In this document: one piece after another, positions 47,634 to 58,733 of the stretch | Layout of the letters: each line of letters begins with the position of its first letter | Numbering within the stretch: the first letter of the stretch is position 1 | Origin: Diplolepis rosae | Taxonomy: Eukaryota > Arthropoda > Insecta > Hymenoptera > Diplolepididae | Assembly (NCBI GenBank): GCA_030998225.1 | Contig: JAPYXD010000753.1 | Span: 5,536,001-5,600,000 of the forward strand | Direction: 5' to 3' | Length of the DNA stretch: 64,000 nucleotides | Position numbers and translations under genes: made by a program | The notes under the pieces: generated by a model | Databases searched by the model: none | What the model was told of the DNA's origin: nothing | The model's input: only the letters and a program-made list of their open reading frames with translations

Positions 47634-48418
47634 TTAAGGGGATCCGCCAGCTTCAATATTTTTATTTTTTGAGTTTAGACCTTCTAAATCATTTTTTTTA
47701 TGTTTAGTATCTAGAATTTAAAAAGGTTTTGGATTTTTAAATTCCAGGACCTTTATGTATTTTTAAACTAAACATTTTCAGTCTTTTGGGCATTTGTTTG
47801 ACATTTTTTGACATTGAATAACTTTTTTGTTTTTTAACCAATTGTCATAATTCTTCTTTTATTTTCTTCCTTAGAATGTGTAACAACTTTTTTGGCATGG
47901 AAAATAAGGTAGCATGACTGAAAAACAGTTATAAATGTAATTTTTAAAAATATCCCAAAATATTAAACAACAAATTTTGTAGTACATACACTGGAAGGTA
48001 CAAAATAAAAAAAGAATCATGATAAGTGGTTAAAATACAAAAAAGTTATTCAAAGTCAAAAAATTCCCAAAAAAGACTACATTTTTAGATTAAAAATATA
48101 CATAAAGGTGCTGGATTTTTAAAGAATCCCAAAACCTATTAGATAATTTTTTGAGTTTTATGTTTTTCCTTATTTTAATCATCTTCTATATTTAAATCTT
48201 CTACAGAAATTTTGAATTGATCTTTTAATTTATGGCATTGAAGAGGGCCCCCATATTTGGCTGAAACGTTATCCTTCCTTTTACGTTTTTATATCTACCA
48301 TTGAAAATGAAAAGAAACTGACCCTATGCCAAAATAACAAGAAATGGATAAAAATGATATGGAAGGTCTAAACTCAAAAAATAAAAGTAAAAATATTAAA
48401 GGTGACGGATCCTCTTAA
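47634..48418. mobile_element. TTAA-flanked foldback element (piggyBac-like MITE)
   Basis: TTAA at 47634-47637 and 48415-48418. Ends GGGGATCCGCCAGCTTCAAT and (mirrored) GAGGATCCGTCACCTTTAAT, then TTTTTTGAGTTTAGACCTTC in both arms. A TTAA duplication is the mark of piggyBac and Kolobok transposons. Non-coding. A GAAGAGGGCCCCCATATTTG hairpin followed by GAAACGTT is at 48240-48275. Confidence 0.8.
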
Positions 48419-48555
48419 GGGCATGTTATACTTGAGGAAAGTAATAAGTTTATGTGAAACATCTTGGCCCAACTACGACACGTTTACGTCGAAAGTACCA
48501 AAAATTTTGTTTCTGAAATTTGGGAAATGATAGAGAAGATAAAAACGGACCTAGA

Positions 48556-48830
48556 TACTCTCTAAATTTGAATCAGTCAAAATCTACTGATTATCAGTGA
48601 AATTTGACAGATTCAAATAACTAAAAAGAGGTTACTGTAAATCAGACAAATTTCATTGATTATTTCAGTGAAAATTGACTGATTTGACAGTAAGAAATAT
48701 TTTTTCACTGATGAATCAGTGAAAATTAACTGATTTAACAGCGAAAAATATTTTTTCACTGATGAATCAGTGAAAAGGTAAACCACTGATTTAATCAGTG
48801 AAAATTTGACTGATTCAGATTTAGAGAGTA
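48556..48830. mobile_element. MITE of the ACTCTCTAAAT family, copy 5 (reverse orientation)
   Basis: 275 bp including flanking TA; TACTCTCTAAATTTGAATCA to CAGATTTAGAGAGTA. One of the best-preserved copies, with TTTCACTGATGAATCAGTGA repeated exactly twice. Confidence 0.88.
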
Positions 48831-49637
48831 GACTATTTTTACCTTTTATCTTATTTAGTCTTTATTTATGATTTTTTTTCAATACAATTTTTAAAAACTT
48901 ATATAATCATGGGAAAATAAATCATAAAATAAAAAGTTCAAGGTATTTTAGGAAATCCTGTGGTCTAAATGTCTACAGTAATGACCTAAATGAGTGATAA
49001 AAATTTCATTACTATAGCAATATCACTTTTTAAGAAAATTGTACCTAAGTTGAAATGGAGAAGATAGGTTTATTCAAACTGGTCTGCGCCCCTTAAATGA
49101 CGTTCAAAGATGCCAAGAATGATACGTTAAAAGAATTATAAGTAGGAACATTTTTAAAATGCTTCTAAGAGCTCAATTTCTCATTTAATGTAGAAAAGAT
49201 GTTTTAAGGAGTTGCGCCTCTTTGAATTTTTGTGAAAATAATTTTTTTTATTGGTTTAAATGCTGCATAAATATCTTAAGAATGATATTAAATACATATT
49301 TGAATCGTATTATTTGAATCGTATATTCGAACCGTATTTTTTTGTTTGTTACATATGTCACGAGTCCTAATTTCAATTGAATAATAATAAGTTTTGCCAG
49401 ATAAAATCGGGAATAAACTATTTGATAAAGATCAGGGTACCGAAATCGACTAATTTTAGATGTTGAACAGAATTTTTTACGAGCAGTTCTTTTTTTAATT
49501 TAGGTATCGCTAAAGCCATACCTGCACTTTCCAGAAATGTAGTTTTATATCCGCGGCAACCTTGACAGTATTAAATAAACGAAACCGTAAATTGATTTTA
49601 TTTTATCTTAAGTTACTTTCACTAGTAACTGTAATTG
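48831..49637. other. AT-rich intergenic sequence
   Basis: No gene or dominant repeat. Near 49600, AAGTTACTTTCACTAGTAACTG begins a GTTAC/GTAAC-rich stretch that resumes on the far side of the next element. Confidence 0.35.
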
Positions 49638-50202
49638 TACCCTGGCGAAAGTATCGGATAGGAATTCATTCTGAGCCAATCAGAACTATTCCGATTCATT
49701 CCGATATCTGTATCCGAGTCAATGCGAATCATTTCGAACGAATCCGAAAAACTTTTTGTGTCTCGTTTGATGAAAAAGGGTAAAAAATCGATCCGACCTA
49801 ATCCGATTTAATCGAAGACAACTATCCAAATGAATCCGAAACCAAGTTTTCAATCCGAGCTCGGATTGATCCAAACCAAATTATTAGTCAGAATTAATTA
49901 GAATCATTCCGACCTCAAATTCATTCGAATTGATTCTGATCGAAAATTCGGTTTGGATCAATCCGAGCTCGGATTGATTCGGATTGAAAACTTGGTTTCG
50001 GATTGGTTCGAATTCATTCGGATTGTTGCCTCGGATTAAATCGGATTAGGTCGGATCGATTTTTTACCCTTTTTCATCAAACGAGACACAAAAAGTTTTT
50101 CGGATTGGTTCGGAATGATTCGCATTGGCTCGGATATAGAAATCGGAATGAATGTTCTGAGTGACTCGGAATGAATTCCTATCCGATACTTTCGCCAGGG
50201 TA
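49638..50202. mobile_element. Complete near-perfect hairpin transposon (ATTCGGATTG family)
   Basis: 565 bp, TA at both edges. The left end CCCTGGCGAAAGTATCGGAT and its continuation mirror the right end over more than 30 bp, and further in GTTTGATGAAAAAGGGTAAA mirrors TTTACCCTTTTTCATCAAAC. Arms of about 280 bp meet at the centre. No coding frame. The least-worn member of the family also seen at 1255, 28390, 31590 and 38880. Confidence 0.9.
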
Positions 50203-51619
50203 ACGAGTTACTTTTTCGGAAAAGTAACGTAACTGTAACGGGTTATACTTTTTATAGAGGAACTTACCCAATACTGTTTTTCACAAAAATAATAATTTCA
50301 ATACGATGAAGACCAGAAAGTTTTCTTACTTTTATTATTTCTACGACCATTCACTTTACTTTTTTTTTATTTAAACGACCTCGTAAAATGGTTATGAGTA
50401 AAATTTAATTCTTAAGTGGTTAAAACTGGCTAATGTGTCCGTTGGCACATTATCCAGTTTTTAGATAGCCCTAGGCCAGTAAATGCGTCTGTACCGAGGA
50501 CCCGCATTGTGGAAATAAAAAAATAGAAAAGTCGAGGAAGTTGGCCTCTCTCTATCGTGTGCTTTCAACTCTGTAACTCAGGACTCTTTCTGTACTTGTG
50601 TAAATTTCAAGAACATATGTACCTTTGTACCTCCACCAAGGAACACAACCTTTGTATGAAGGAAAGGGGTTTCAGAAATAGCAGCTAACCTACTGTCCGA
50701 GTGTCCAGCTTTTTTCCAGAGACCGGTCTATAGTATAAGTGTCTAACTCTTGTCTGGCTCATAACCTCCCCTGTTCATAAGGAGACTCAAGGACTCCTAC
50801 CATAACCTACATAAACAACTTTTTCCAGTTACTTGCGATAATGATGTAAGTAATGTTCCTCCAAAAAAGTAATCTACTTGGAATTAGGGCTAGAGTTATG
50901 AGTAGGTTATATTACTTTAAGAACAGTAACAAAAATGAGAATATTACAAAGAATGTAACGGGCAGATAAATTCTTTTAGAATTTATGAGAATTTTGTTAT
51001 TTTGGCTTGTTAAACGTGCGTTACTGCAATATGAAATCATTTTTTGATATTTTAATCATATTCTGGTTATATAGTAAACTTCCATCTGCAGATTTAAAAA
51101 AGAATCTTGACTTAACCTCAAAATGTGCTCTCGAAGCTCGGGCGTTTCAGTTAACCGATTGCTGCTTGCAACTTTATATGTGCATTTAACTTATGCGGAA
51201 AAAAAATGAAAAGTGAGAACTAAAAAACTAAATATTGAAGGTAACATCAAATTATATGTTATGTTCCAGACATTTGGTTTAAGGTATTATTGTAGAAATT
51301 ATTGTATGGAAATCTTACATTTTTGTATTAAAATTGGAACAACTTCATATCAGTGGGAGTTAATAAACGAATCAATTTCTTAAATTATAATGGTAGAATT
51401 ATAATTTGTTAAATAAAAAAACATTCCTAACTTTTTGAAGTTTGATTCGACTTTTCCTGCCGATTTATAAATTTCATGACCTGCAACGACCTCGGAAAAT
51501 GCAACAAAGATTAAAAAATGTTTTGTTCCTTAAAAATGTGAATGTTGATAAATAAATATATAATGTAATATCTTGCATCATCAAACATTTTTTATTTAAT
51601 AAAATATATTATTCTACGA
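50203..51619. repeat. GTAAC-rich stretch, then AT-rich sequence
   Basis: 50203-50970 has recurrent AAGTAACG, GTAACTGTAACGGG and AGTTACTT words, apparently one element split by the hairpin insertion. A balanced patch lies at 50400-50830. 50980-51619 is AT-rich without features. Confidence 0.45.
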
Positions 51620-52000
51620 AAAGTTGGGTAATACATTATCTTGGCGAGACTTGGCTGTCTCGAGTCTGAAGGTGAAGGAAAGAGTTAGTCGAGGAGAAGG
51701 GGTCGTTGGCGCGTGGCTCGTGCCCCCCCCCCCCGAACCTCAGTCCAACCAACCCTCCGGCAACGGACCTGGACTTTGGGCGCGTACTGCGCTCGTGCGC
51801 AACCGTAAGTGGGAGAAATGAGAAAGGGACAGTAAATGCAGATGTGAGTACGCATGTCGTAAGTACGAACATCTTGAGATGTGCTTTGGCCATAATAAAA
51901 CGCTGATCAGGTAAAATCACCTGCCACCTTGTGCATGCTATTATTTTCATTGCGTAGACATAGCCCAACCCTGAAGAAGCTTCTGGTATGAGAAAAGTAA
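51620..52000. other. GC-rich unique island with a CACCTGC E-box
   Basis: GC-rich at 51640-51830 with a 12-C run (51723-51734). CACCTGC is at 51918-51924. Overlapping frames (65, 66 and 122 residues) are composition-driven. Candidate regulatory DNA. Confidence 0.42.
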
Positions 52001-52109
52001 TCAAATGTATAAGAAGAAAGGATATAAAGGTATAGAAAATGTCTGAATTAGAATATATAATAAATCGTAATTAAAGGAATTGAATAAAAAATGGGATAAC
52101 TAATAAAAT

Positions 52110-52364
52110 ATTATATTATGCAACTAGGGAAAAAAAAATTATTTTGCGAGTGTGAAGTTTGATCTCCGAGCAAAGCGAGAGAAACAACCACACGATTTTT
52201 TTTCTACTAGGGAGTCAGAAAATGGATTTTTTTCCACGCAGGGGGCAATAAAATCCACTTTATTGCTCGCTAGTAGAAAAAAGATAAAGTACATTTTATT
52301 GCCCCGTGCGTGGAAAAGAATCAATTTTGTGACTCCCCAGTAGAAAAAAAATCATGTGCAATTT
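52110..52364. mobile_element. CTAGTAGAAAAA / GGGGCAATAAA element
   Basis: Palindromic blocks GCAATAAAATCCACTTTATT and TAGTAGAAAAAAGATAAAGT, plus a GAGTGTGAAGTTTGAT / GCAAAGCGAG pair, match the cluster at 17740-18410. Ends ATTATGCAACTAGGG and (mirrored) AAATTGCACATGATTT are similar. About 255 bp. Confidence 0.68.
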
Positions 52365-52559
52365 AGTTTTTTGAGTGGAGATAGGTTTCTTGAAATCTGT
52401 CTTTGTTCTTTCTGTTGTAATTTGTCATCTGTAATCCTTTGTGAGTTATTTTAGAATCACATATTATTACATATTTTGATAAGCTTTTTTTGTAGGTTGG
52501 TTTTAGAAAATCTTTCATTTGAGCTGAAATTTTATTTAAAAATTTAGCTGAAACTTCTA

Positions 52560-53339
52560 TACCAGGCTGTTTGCTGTCCTAAGGACTCCTCATACCCTCA
52601 AGACGTCTTTTGGACGAAAGATGCTCAAAAGACAACAAAAAGCCTGGCTGTAAGATCTCCGTAGCGTCTTTAAGATTTCCCAAAGGGTCTAATGACTCTG
52701 TGCTCATTGAAAACTAGAAAAAACTATCATCATCTCAAAATTCTATCAACTCAGATGGACCTTGGACTTCTTTGTGACGTTTCAAGAACTGGTCTGGCTT
52801 TTTATTGTCTTCTAGACGTCTCTTGTCTAAAAGATATCTTGAAGACCAAAGGCATCCAGAGAACAGCAAAAATCGAGACATGAAGTTCGTGGAACGTCAT
52901 TAAGACGTCCCGAATAAATTTTGTGTCCCCGTGTCCATTAGGAATGCTGGATAATTTATTAAAATTGTGAGTTTTGGGACATTATTTACACAGTAGCCAA
53001 GAGGACACCCTGAAGACTGCAATGTCAGGCTTTTTGTTGCTTTCAAGACGTCTTAGGTCTGAAAGACGTCTAATGTTCCTGTGTCCACTGTTTTCTGTAG
53101 GACATTCGAAAGACGTCTTCAAGCGTTTCAATTCTTGGTAAAACAATGTTTTAAAGAAGCAAGCATTGCATGATCAATGATTCATAATTCAGGGACTGCA
53201 TCTTTTTAGAATCTTATAACTTCTACCATCAAATTGCCAACTAGAGGTCATCGCCGTTGCAAGAAAGCACCTGCTGATATACTAGGGAGGGGGTTTAGAA
53301 TGAAAGACGAAAGTCCGACACTTAATGTTCAAGCCCGTA
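52560..53339. repeat. GACGTCTT-rich repeat and a short unique patch
   Basis: AAGACGTC, TCTAGACGTCTC and GACGTCTTAGGTC recur from 52600 to 53120, related to elements at 56860-57370 and 58734-59752. After 53120 a short unique patch carries CACCTGC at 53268-53274. Confidence 0.55.
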
Positions 53340-53540
53340 TACACTGAGAAAAAAATGTATCCAACAAAACTTTTTTTGTTGTCCTGACAAAATATTTTGT
53401 TGTCACAACAAAACATTTTGTTTGAGTAACAAAATTTGATTGATATAGCAAAATGTTTTGTTGGCACAACAAAAGAATTTTGTTAGCTAAATACTAACAA
53501 AATATTTTTGTTGATTTGACAAAACTGTTTTCTCAGTGTA
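53340..53540. mobile_element. MITE with TACACTGAGAAAA ends, CAACAAAA body
   Basis: 201 bp; TACACTGAGAAAA at the left mirrors TTTTCTCAGTGTA at the right. The body is a series of (G)TTTTGTTG / CAACAAAA palindromes. No coding capacity. Confidence 0.8.
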
Positions 53541-54035
53541 CCCAGATCCCCTTTAAAAACTATCCTCATGAAAAGTTAATAACTAAAAAAATAAAAATTA
53601 AGAAAAATCAGAGGGTCAGAGGTATTAATGGAAACAACAATAACTAAGTCATTCCTTACTTTTTCCTCGAAAAGACATTGTCGAGAAAAATATCCCAACG
53701 GCTACAATATACGTATAATAATTATTATCTATGGTGTTTATTAATTTAGATAGTACAATGCAGATTAATATGTGTCACGTATCCATGAGTATTATTATAT
53801 TCTTTTATTATTATTTTATTATTATCAACATTATTAATATTTTTTATTACCATTGTCATGTATACATGTTTGTTATTATCATTATTAGCACAGATATTAA
53901 TTTCATCTAATTTGTGAAATTGTTCTTATTGGTAATATTATTGTTTTTACTAATTATAATATCGAATTATATCAATGAACAAAATATAATTGATGATTAA
54001 CGACTCACAACAAATATTATATTTTACTAAAAACA
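53541..54035. other. AT-rich, TTATTA-rich sequence
   Basis: 53690-54000 is dominated by ATTATTATT words. No gene. Confidence 0.45.
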
Positions 54036-54256
54036 CACTCTAAAAAAAAGTGTGTTACTTTTACACGTGAATCACGATAGTAACTTTTTAGGCATTTGAA
54101 GTGTGTATTTTTAATACACATTACAAACGTAACGTTTAATTTTCAAACACTTTAACGTTTTGTATCCAAAATGTGTGTTAAAAATACACACTTCAAATGC
54201 CTAAAAAGTTACTATCGTGATTCACGTGCAGAAGTAACACACTTGTTTTTAGAGTG
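54036..54256. mobile_element. Recent palindromic MITE, CACTCTAAAAA ends
   Basis: 221 bp. The left arm (GTGTGTTACTTTTACACGTG, AATCACGATAGTAACTTTTT, AGGCATTTGAAGTGTGTATT) is mirrored almost base for base in the right arm over about 85 bp each. Such identity suggests recent insertion or hairpin repair. Flanking duplication is short and unclear (possibly CA). Confidence 0.85.
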
Positions 54257-54820
54257 CAATAAACAACTAATGTTATTGTCATTATTATTAATATTGTTGT
54301 TGTAATATGATCAACAGCAGCTATTATATTTTTAGATTGCAATGCAGCAGCAAATGTTATTTAGCCTATTATTATTATTATGTTTGTAACATATGCATTC
54401 GAGCAGATACTATACAATGTATAAAAAAACCTACTATACACATTTATACTATTGGATACAATTCTATATTTTCTTACAACTATTTTTTATTAATTGCTCT
54501 AACAAATCAAATGATCTTCTCATCAAAAATGTGAAAATTTATATATAGAGAGTACTTTGAGGCCAAAAAAATTCGATTTTTTGAAGCGACCAATGTGGTG
54601 TAGCACCTTAAGTTCCAATAGTAACAAAAATCATGGAAGTCAACATAAAATATTATTATTGTATTGAATGTAATATAATATATTCTTTTTAAAATATTAA
54701 TTATTAAATAAAATATATAAATATATAGATATAAAATTATTAAATAAAAATTAAAATATATTTTTAAAATATTCGTTTTCACCTTATTTTTAGATTTTTA
54801 TAAACATAACAGGGAAGTGG
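54257..54820. other. AT-rich intergenic sequence
   Basis: Very AT-rich; no repeat unit or gene. The minus-strand 91-residue frame (54507-54782) is Ile/Tyr/Phe-rich because of composition. Confidence 0.4.
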
Positions 54821-55130
54821 GTAAATCGGTTCTGCACGTGGATTGTGAGACACAGGTTGAAATAAACAGAAATGGCCGACAACTTTAAAAATTCGAAGGG
54901 TGGCTGAGGTTGGCGCCCTGTCATGATTAAATTCAGTCTGTATCACCTGCCCTCTGCAGGTGGTTGGATATGCCCACATCTGATTTCATATACCCCTGAT
55001 GGAATGATAGTTTTTGACTAGTAGCCAACCATATCTTCTCCCCTCGTCAATCATTTAAATACCCCCCTCCCCCCTTCGCTGCCATATCACTTCCTCTACA
55101 TGCCGTTACTTAATAAATTAGATTCTTAAC
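54821..55130. other. Unique island with two facing GCAGGTG E-boxes
   Basis: CACCTGC at 54944-54950 and GCAGGTG at 54956-54962 face each other across five bases, in GTATCACCTGCCCTCTGCAG. The island is GC-balanced (GAGGTTGGCGCCCTGTCATG) with a C-rich end at 55061-55075. Confidence 0.45.
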
Positions 55131-56275
55131 CTATTTATGATGATCGATCATTATCTTTACTTTATTTAATTCCAGACTCTGGCGTTTGATTTTAAAGTAA
55201 AATTTTCCTGTCAAGGCCAACTAAACTTTCTTTATTACATTAAAAAAATTCCACACTCAAAGAATATTTTTTTTTATTCGACTATATTTATTTTTACATT
55301 CTCATCATGGATGAGAAGGTATTGGTTTTATGTGAAAAATGATTTTCGAAATTTTCATCAAATCTTTACGTTTTGAGATCCCCTGAGTCAGAAAAAATGG
55401 TTTTTACGATAGTGTCTGTCTGTCTTGTCTGTAGTAGGTCGTGTGCGGCATAACTCTCGATAGAATTATTAGATTGAATTGAGCTTTGGTACACTTTATC
55501 GGAGCCGAAAAAGTAAGGACAAGTTCGTTAACCAGCCACATCCAATCAAAATTGAGGGATTGAGCACTACTTTTGTGTTTTTGAAAATAATTTTTTTTAA
55601 AAATCAAAAATTTCAATACTGGTTTTTGATAGTGCTCATAAATCTCTAAAAATTATCCTGATAACATTTTTTGATTAAATCAAAATTAGATATGTTACAG
55701 CATATTCAAATTTGAAAAAACTCAATATCAAAATTCCATTTTCCAGTTAAATTATACGAGATACGAAAAAACGTTATGATACAACATTATTTTCTACATA
55801 AAAACTTATGAATTTGAATTCTGACATTTTTTAATAAAATTCAATTTTTTAACAATAATATGTGAAATACGAAATAAACGTAAGAATACAAAGTTTGTTG
55901 TTTCAAAAAGATCTACAAATTTTGTCTCACACAGTTTCTGATAAAACATATACTTTTCGTTTCAATTCCAAAAAATACGATTAAAATTTAAAAATTCCAT
56001 TTTTTAGACAAAATATGAGAGATTAAAAAAAAAACGTATAGATGGAAAATTGTTTGCCTAAATGAGGTCTACAAATTCTCATAAAGAAATTTCGGGACAG
56101 GATGTATATTTTATGTTTTGATTTTTAATATTAAAAAAATTCGATTTTTTTCACCAAAATATGTGAGATGCGAAATAAGCGTTGTTCTGCAAAATCGTTT
56201 GCATAAATAAAGTCTACGATTGTTTATTCTTTTTGAGAGATTTGGAAGAAAATAAATTATTTTAATAATAAATAA
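55131..56275. repeat. ACGAGATACGAAAAAACG repeat, about four copies
   Basis: From about 55730, a unit of roughly 110-145 bp containing AAAATTC(C/A/G)ATTTT, TA(C/T)G(A/T)GA.A.GAAA and TCTACAAATT recurs near 55733, 55844, 55991 and 56133. One unit also lies at 40260-40430. Upstream, 55131-55730 is AT-rich and carries GGACAAGTTCGTTAACCAGC shared with 40210. Confidence 0.6.
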
Positions 56276-56279
56276 ACTT

Positions 56280-56403
56280 GAATGTATATGAAGAGCACAA
56301 GAACGAGCGCGAAACGCGAGGTCTAGAAAGAACGGAGCGCGAAGCGCGACGATCAATTCGCGCGCCCGAGGCGCGCGATGAGAATGTGCCCGCCAAGCGC
56401 GCA
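56280..56403. repeat. GCGC-rich block
   Basis: GAGCGCGAAACGCGAG, GAGCGCGAAGCGCGAC, CGCGCGCCCGAGGCGCGCGA and CCAAGCGCGCAG: a CpG-dense 120-bp patch in AT-rich surroundings, built from short inverted GCGC words. Confidence 0.7.
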
Positions 56404-56483
56404 GATTTTTTTTTATTAAAATTGTAACAATTGACTTAATTAAATCTTATCTAGTAGGTAGGGCGAAATAGATGCATTCGATT

Positions 56484-56852
56484 CCCGAGTCGAAAAATCG
56501 AAGGCCTCATTTGAGCCTCTGCGACATAATTTTGAGGCTGAAGAGGGGTAAAGGAGGTTCTTGTTCGTATTTTTGAACCTCTTTTAAGCCTCCAGACTTG
56601 ACTTACGTCCGTTTTAAGCTCAAGAGGTTCAAATGAGGGCATACATTACGACGGTGTGAGGCTCTTCTCGATCGAAGAGGTTCCTGAGCGTTAAAGGAGG
56701 TTGAAAAATAAAATACAGAGGCTAAAGAGGGTTAAATGATGACTTAACGATTATCAATAGGCTTTAAAGAGGTTGTGGAGGCTTAAAATGTTTCAAATGA
56801 GCTTCAAAATCACCAAGAGGCTCATATGAGGCCCTCGAAATTTCGACTCGGG
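56484..56852. mobile_element. Foldback element with CCCGAGTCGAAA ends, GAGGCTCAAATGAGGC body
   Basis: CCCGAGTCGAAAAATCGAAG mirrors the right end CGAAATTTCGACTCGGG; GGCCTCATTTGAGCCTCT mirrors AGAGGCTCATATGAGGCC. The body repeats GAGGTT and GAGGCT. 369 bp, non-coding. Confidence 0.75.
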
Positions 56853-57206
56853 TTCCTCTAAGAGACGTTTTTGGGACGTTTAAAAAAACTTCTTTAGAAC
56901 GTCTATCTCTATCAAATTAATTTCGTATTTACGTCTCATGTCTGGAAGTTATCTTTAAAAGATGATACGTTAAAAATACACTAGATTCAGAGAGATAAAC
57001 GTCCTAAAACGTCTTGTGGACGTTCCAAAAATAACTACGTCTCTATGTCCACTGGGAAGTTATTTTGAATAGAGATCTTTAGTAAAGTACTCATTACTTT
57101 TTGTAAAATCTTTGGTTTAATAAAATCGACGATATTGCGCAGTAGCCACGAGGACATGGAACATCTCAAGGACGTCTTCTTAACGTATTTTTGTAAAAAG
57201 TTGTCT
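56853..57206. repeat. GACGTTTT/GACGTC repeat fragment
   Basis: AGACGTTTTTGGGACGTTTA and TCCTAAAACGTCTTGTGGAC with CCACTGGGAAGTTAT near 57050 place this in the GACGTC family; limits unclear. Confidence 0.5.
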
Positions 57207-57370
57207 ATGAGACATCCCAGTAGGCAAAATACCTTGGACATCCAAGAGAAGTCCTTGAGACGTTATTAGGACGTCCAATGCCAGTAAAGTCGACGCACAA
57301 AAGATGTCTAACGTCCTAAAGACGTCTCACAGACATCCTTGGGACATCTTTAAATTTTTTGCCCACCTGG
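57207..57370. mobile_element. Short GACGTC MITE with ATCCCAG ends
   Basis: ATCCCAGTAGGCAAAATA at the left mirrors TTTTGCCCACCTGGGAT at the right; GACGTTATTAGGACGTCCAA and GACGTCTCACAGACATCC fill it. 164 bp. Confidence 0.68.
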
Positions 57371-57404
57371 GATGATTCAGTCTCAAATCAACAAAACAAA
57401 AGAA

Positions 57405-57780
57405 ATCTTCAAGACTAAGCAGATCACATGACCCGATTTCTATAAAAATTCGTGTAAGATAAATTTTTCATTTTACAAAATATCTTCCTAAAAATTTAGA
57501 AAATACTACAGAACACGATAGAGAACTTCTGTCAACTTCGTTTGAGTGGAAATTTTGCAGAAAATTTTATAGTTAACTCTAATTATTGATAAATTTTCGA
57601 ATTTTTGCCACATTTTTACTATATAAAGAAGTTAACAGACGTTCTTTACTGTCTTTTGTTACGTTTTCCAAATTTTCAGAAAGAGGCTTTGTAAATTAAA
57701 AAAGTTATTTTAGATAAACGAATAAATGTATAATGTAGTCACATGGTCCGATTGACTCGTGGCCTTAAGACTTTCTGAAG
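57405..57780. mobile_element. Foldback element, AAGACTAAGCAGATCACATG ends
   Basis: The left arm (CACATGACC, TGTAAGATAAATTTTTCATT, CTAAAAATTTAGAAAATAC) mirrors the right arm (CCAAATTTTCAGAAAGAGG, TTATTTTAGATAAACG, CACATGGTCCG, GGCCTTAAGAC). The same family is truncated at 27780 and 39960. Confidence 0.68.
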
Positions 57781-58733
57781 ACATTCAATGTCCCTTGGCT
57801 CACTGAGTCTGAAAAATAAAATGAATTACACCTACAACAAAATATCCCTATAATTTAATTAATTTAATTAATACATTTTTGTAGGTAGTATTTATTGAAG
57901 CAAAATTTAGTGAAAAAAAACTTTAATCGAAAATGGATATCCATTAGATTTATCAACTGACAAATTTTTAGAACACGAACAAAATTTAAAAAAAAAGACT
58001 TTGCCTTGAAATGATTCATATACAAAAGAAATAATGATCCTATTGATTTTAGAACAGATATTTAAAGTTTAAGTGACATATTTTAATATTATTCAATTAT
58101 CCAAATAATTCTAAAACATTTTTCCCACCTTATATTTTCATAATCGATCTTAATCTAACATCTCTCTTATAAATCTGACTAGTCATCATGTGTAGTCTTT
58201 AACGTTATTTTTCAAAATTTTTAAATTCATATATATATATATATATAAATTAAATATACAAACTATAATCATTTTTTTCTGGATAATATTGTTTCTTTTC
58301 ATAGACACAACACTATTTACATCATACCTAACCTCTACCATAATATATTTACAAGATATATAGATCAAGATAGACCCTTGATGTAATAATGTTTTAAGAT
58401 GCTATAACAAATTTTGTCTTTTGACAATTTTCATAATTTTTCTTCAACAAATACTTCCAATCTATCGATTAAACGATTTTTAAAGGTAACAATCTTTTAC
58501 ATATTTCTTCTTCATTTTTGACCGTATACTGTTTCATTTGCATTTTATAATTCATTTCATTGTATTTTTTAGTCTTGATAAGGACTGAAGTCTCAGTCAA
58601 AACGTTGACTTCTTTGAAATAAAAAAATTTTTATTTCTAAACAGATCTTTTATAAAAATACTAGAAAGGCCATTTTACTCAATATCATTAATAATATACT
58701 GGTAACAACTACAATTATTTATATATTAAATAA
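57781..58733. other. AT-rich sequence with an (AT)n run and a hairpin-AAACGTT motif
   Basis: (AT)n at 58229-58247. At 58573-58612, GACTGAAGTCTCAGTC folds as a 6-bp stem and is followed by AAAACGTTGACTTC and a T/A-rich tail, resembling a retroelement 3' end. No gene. Confidence 0.45.

Noticed and set aside
47142..47672. 176-residue open frame
   Set aside because: A competing 115-residue frame overlaps it, the sequence is low-complexity, no family is recognisable, and its end lies in a TTAA-type element.
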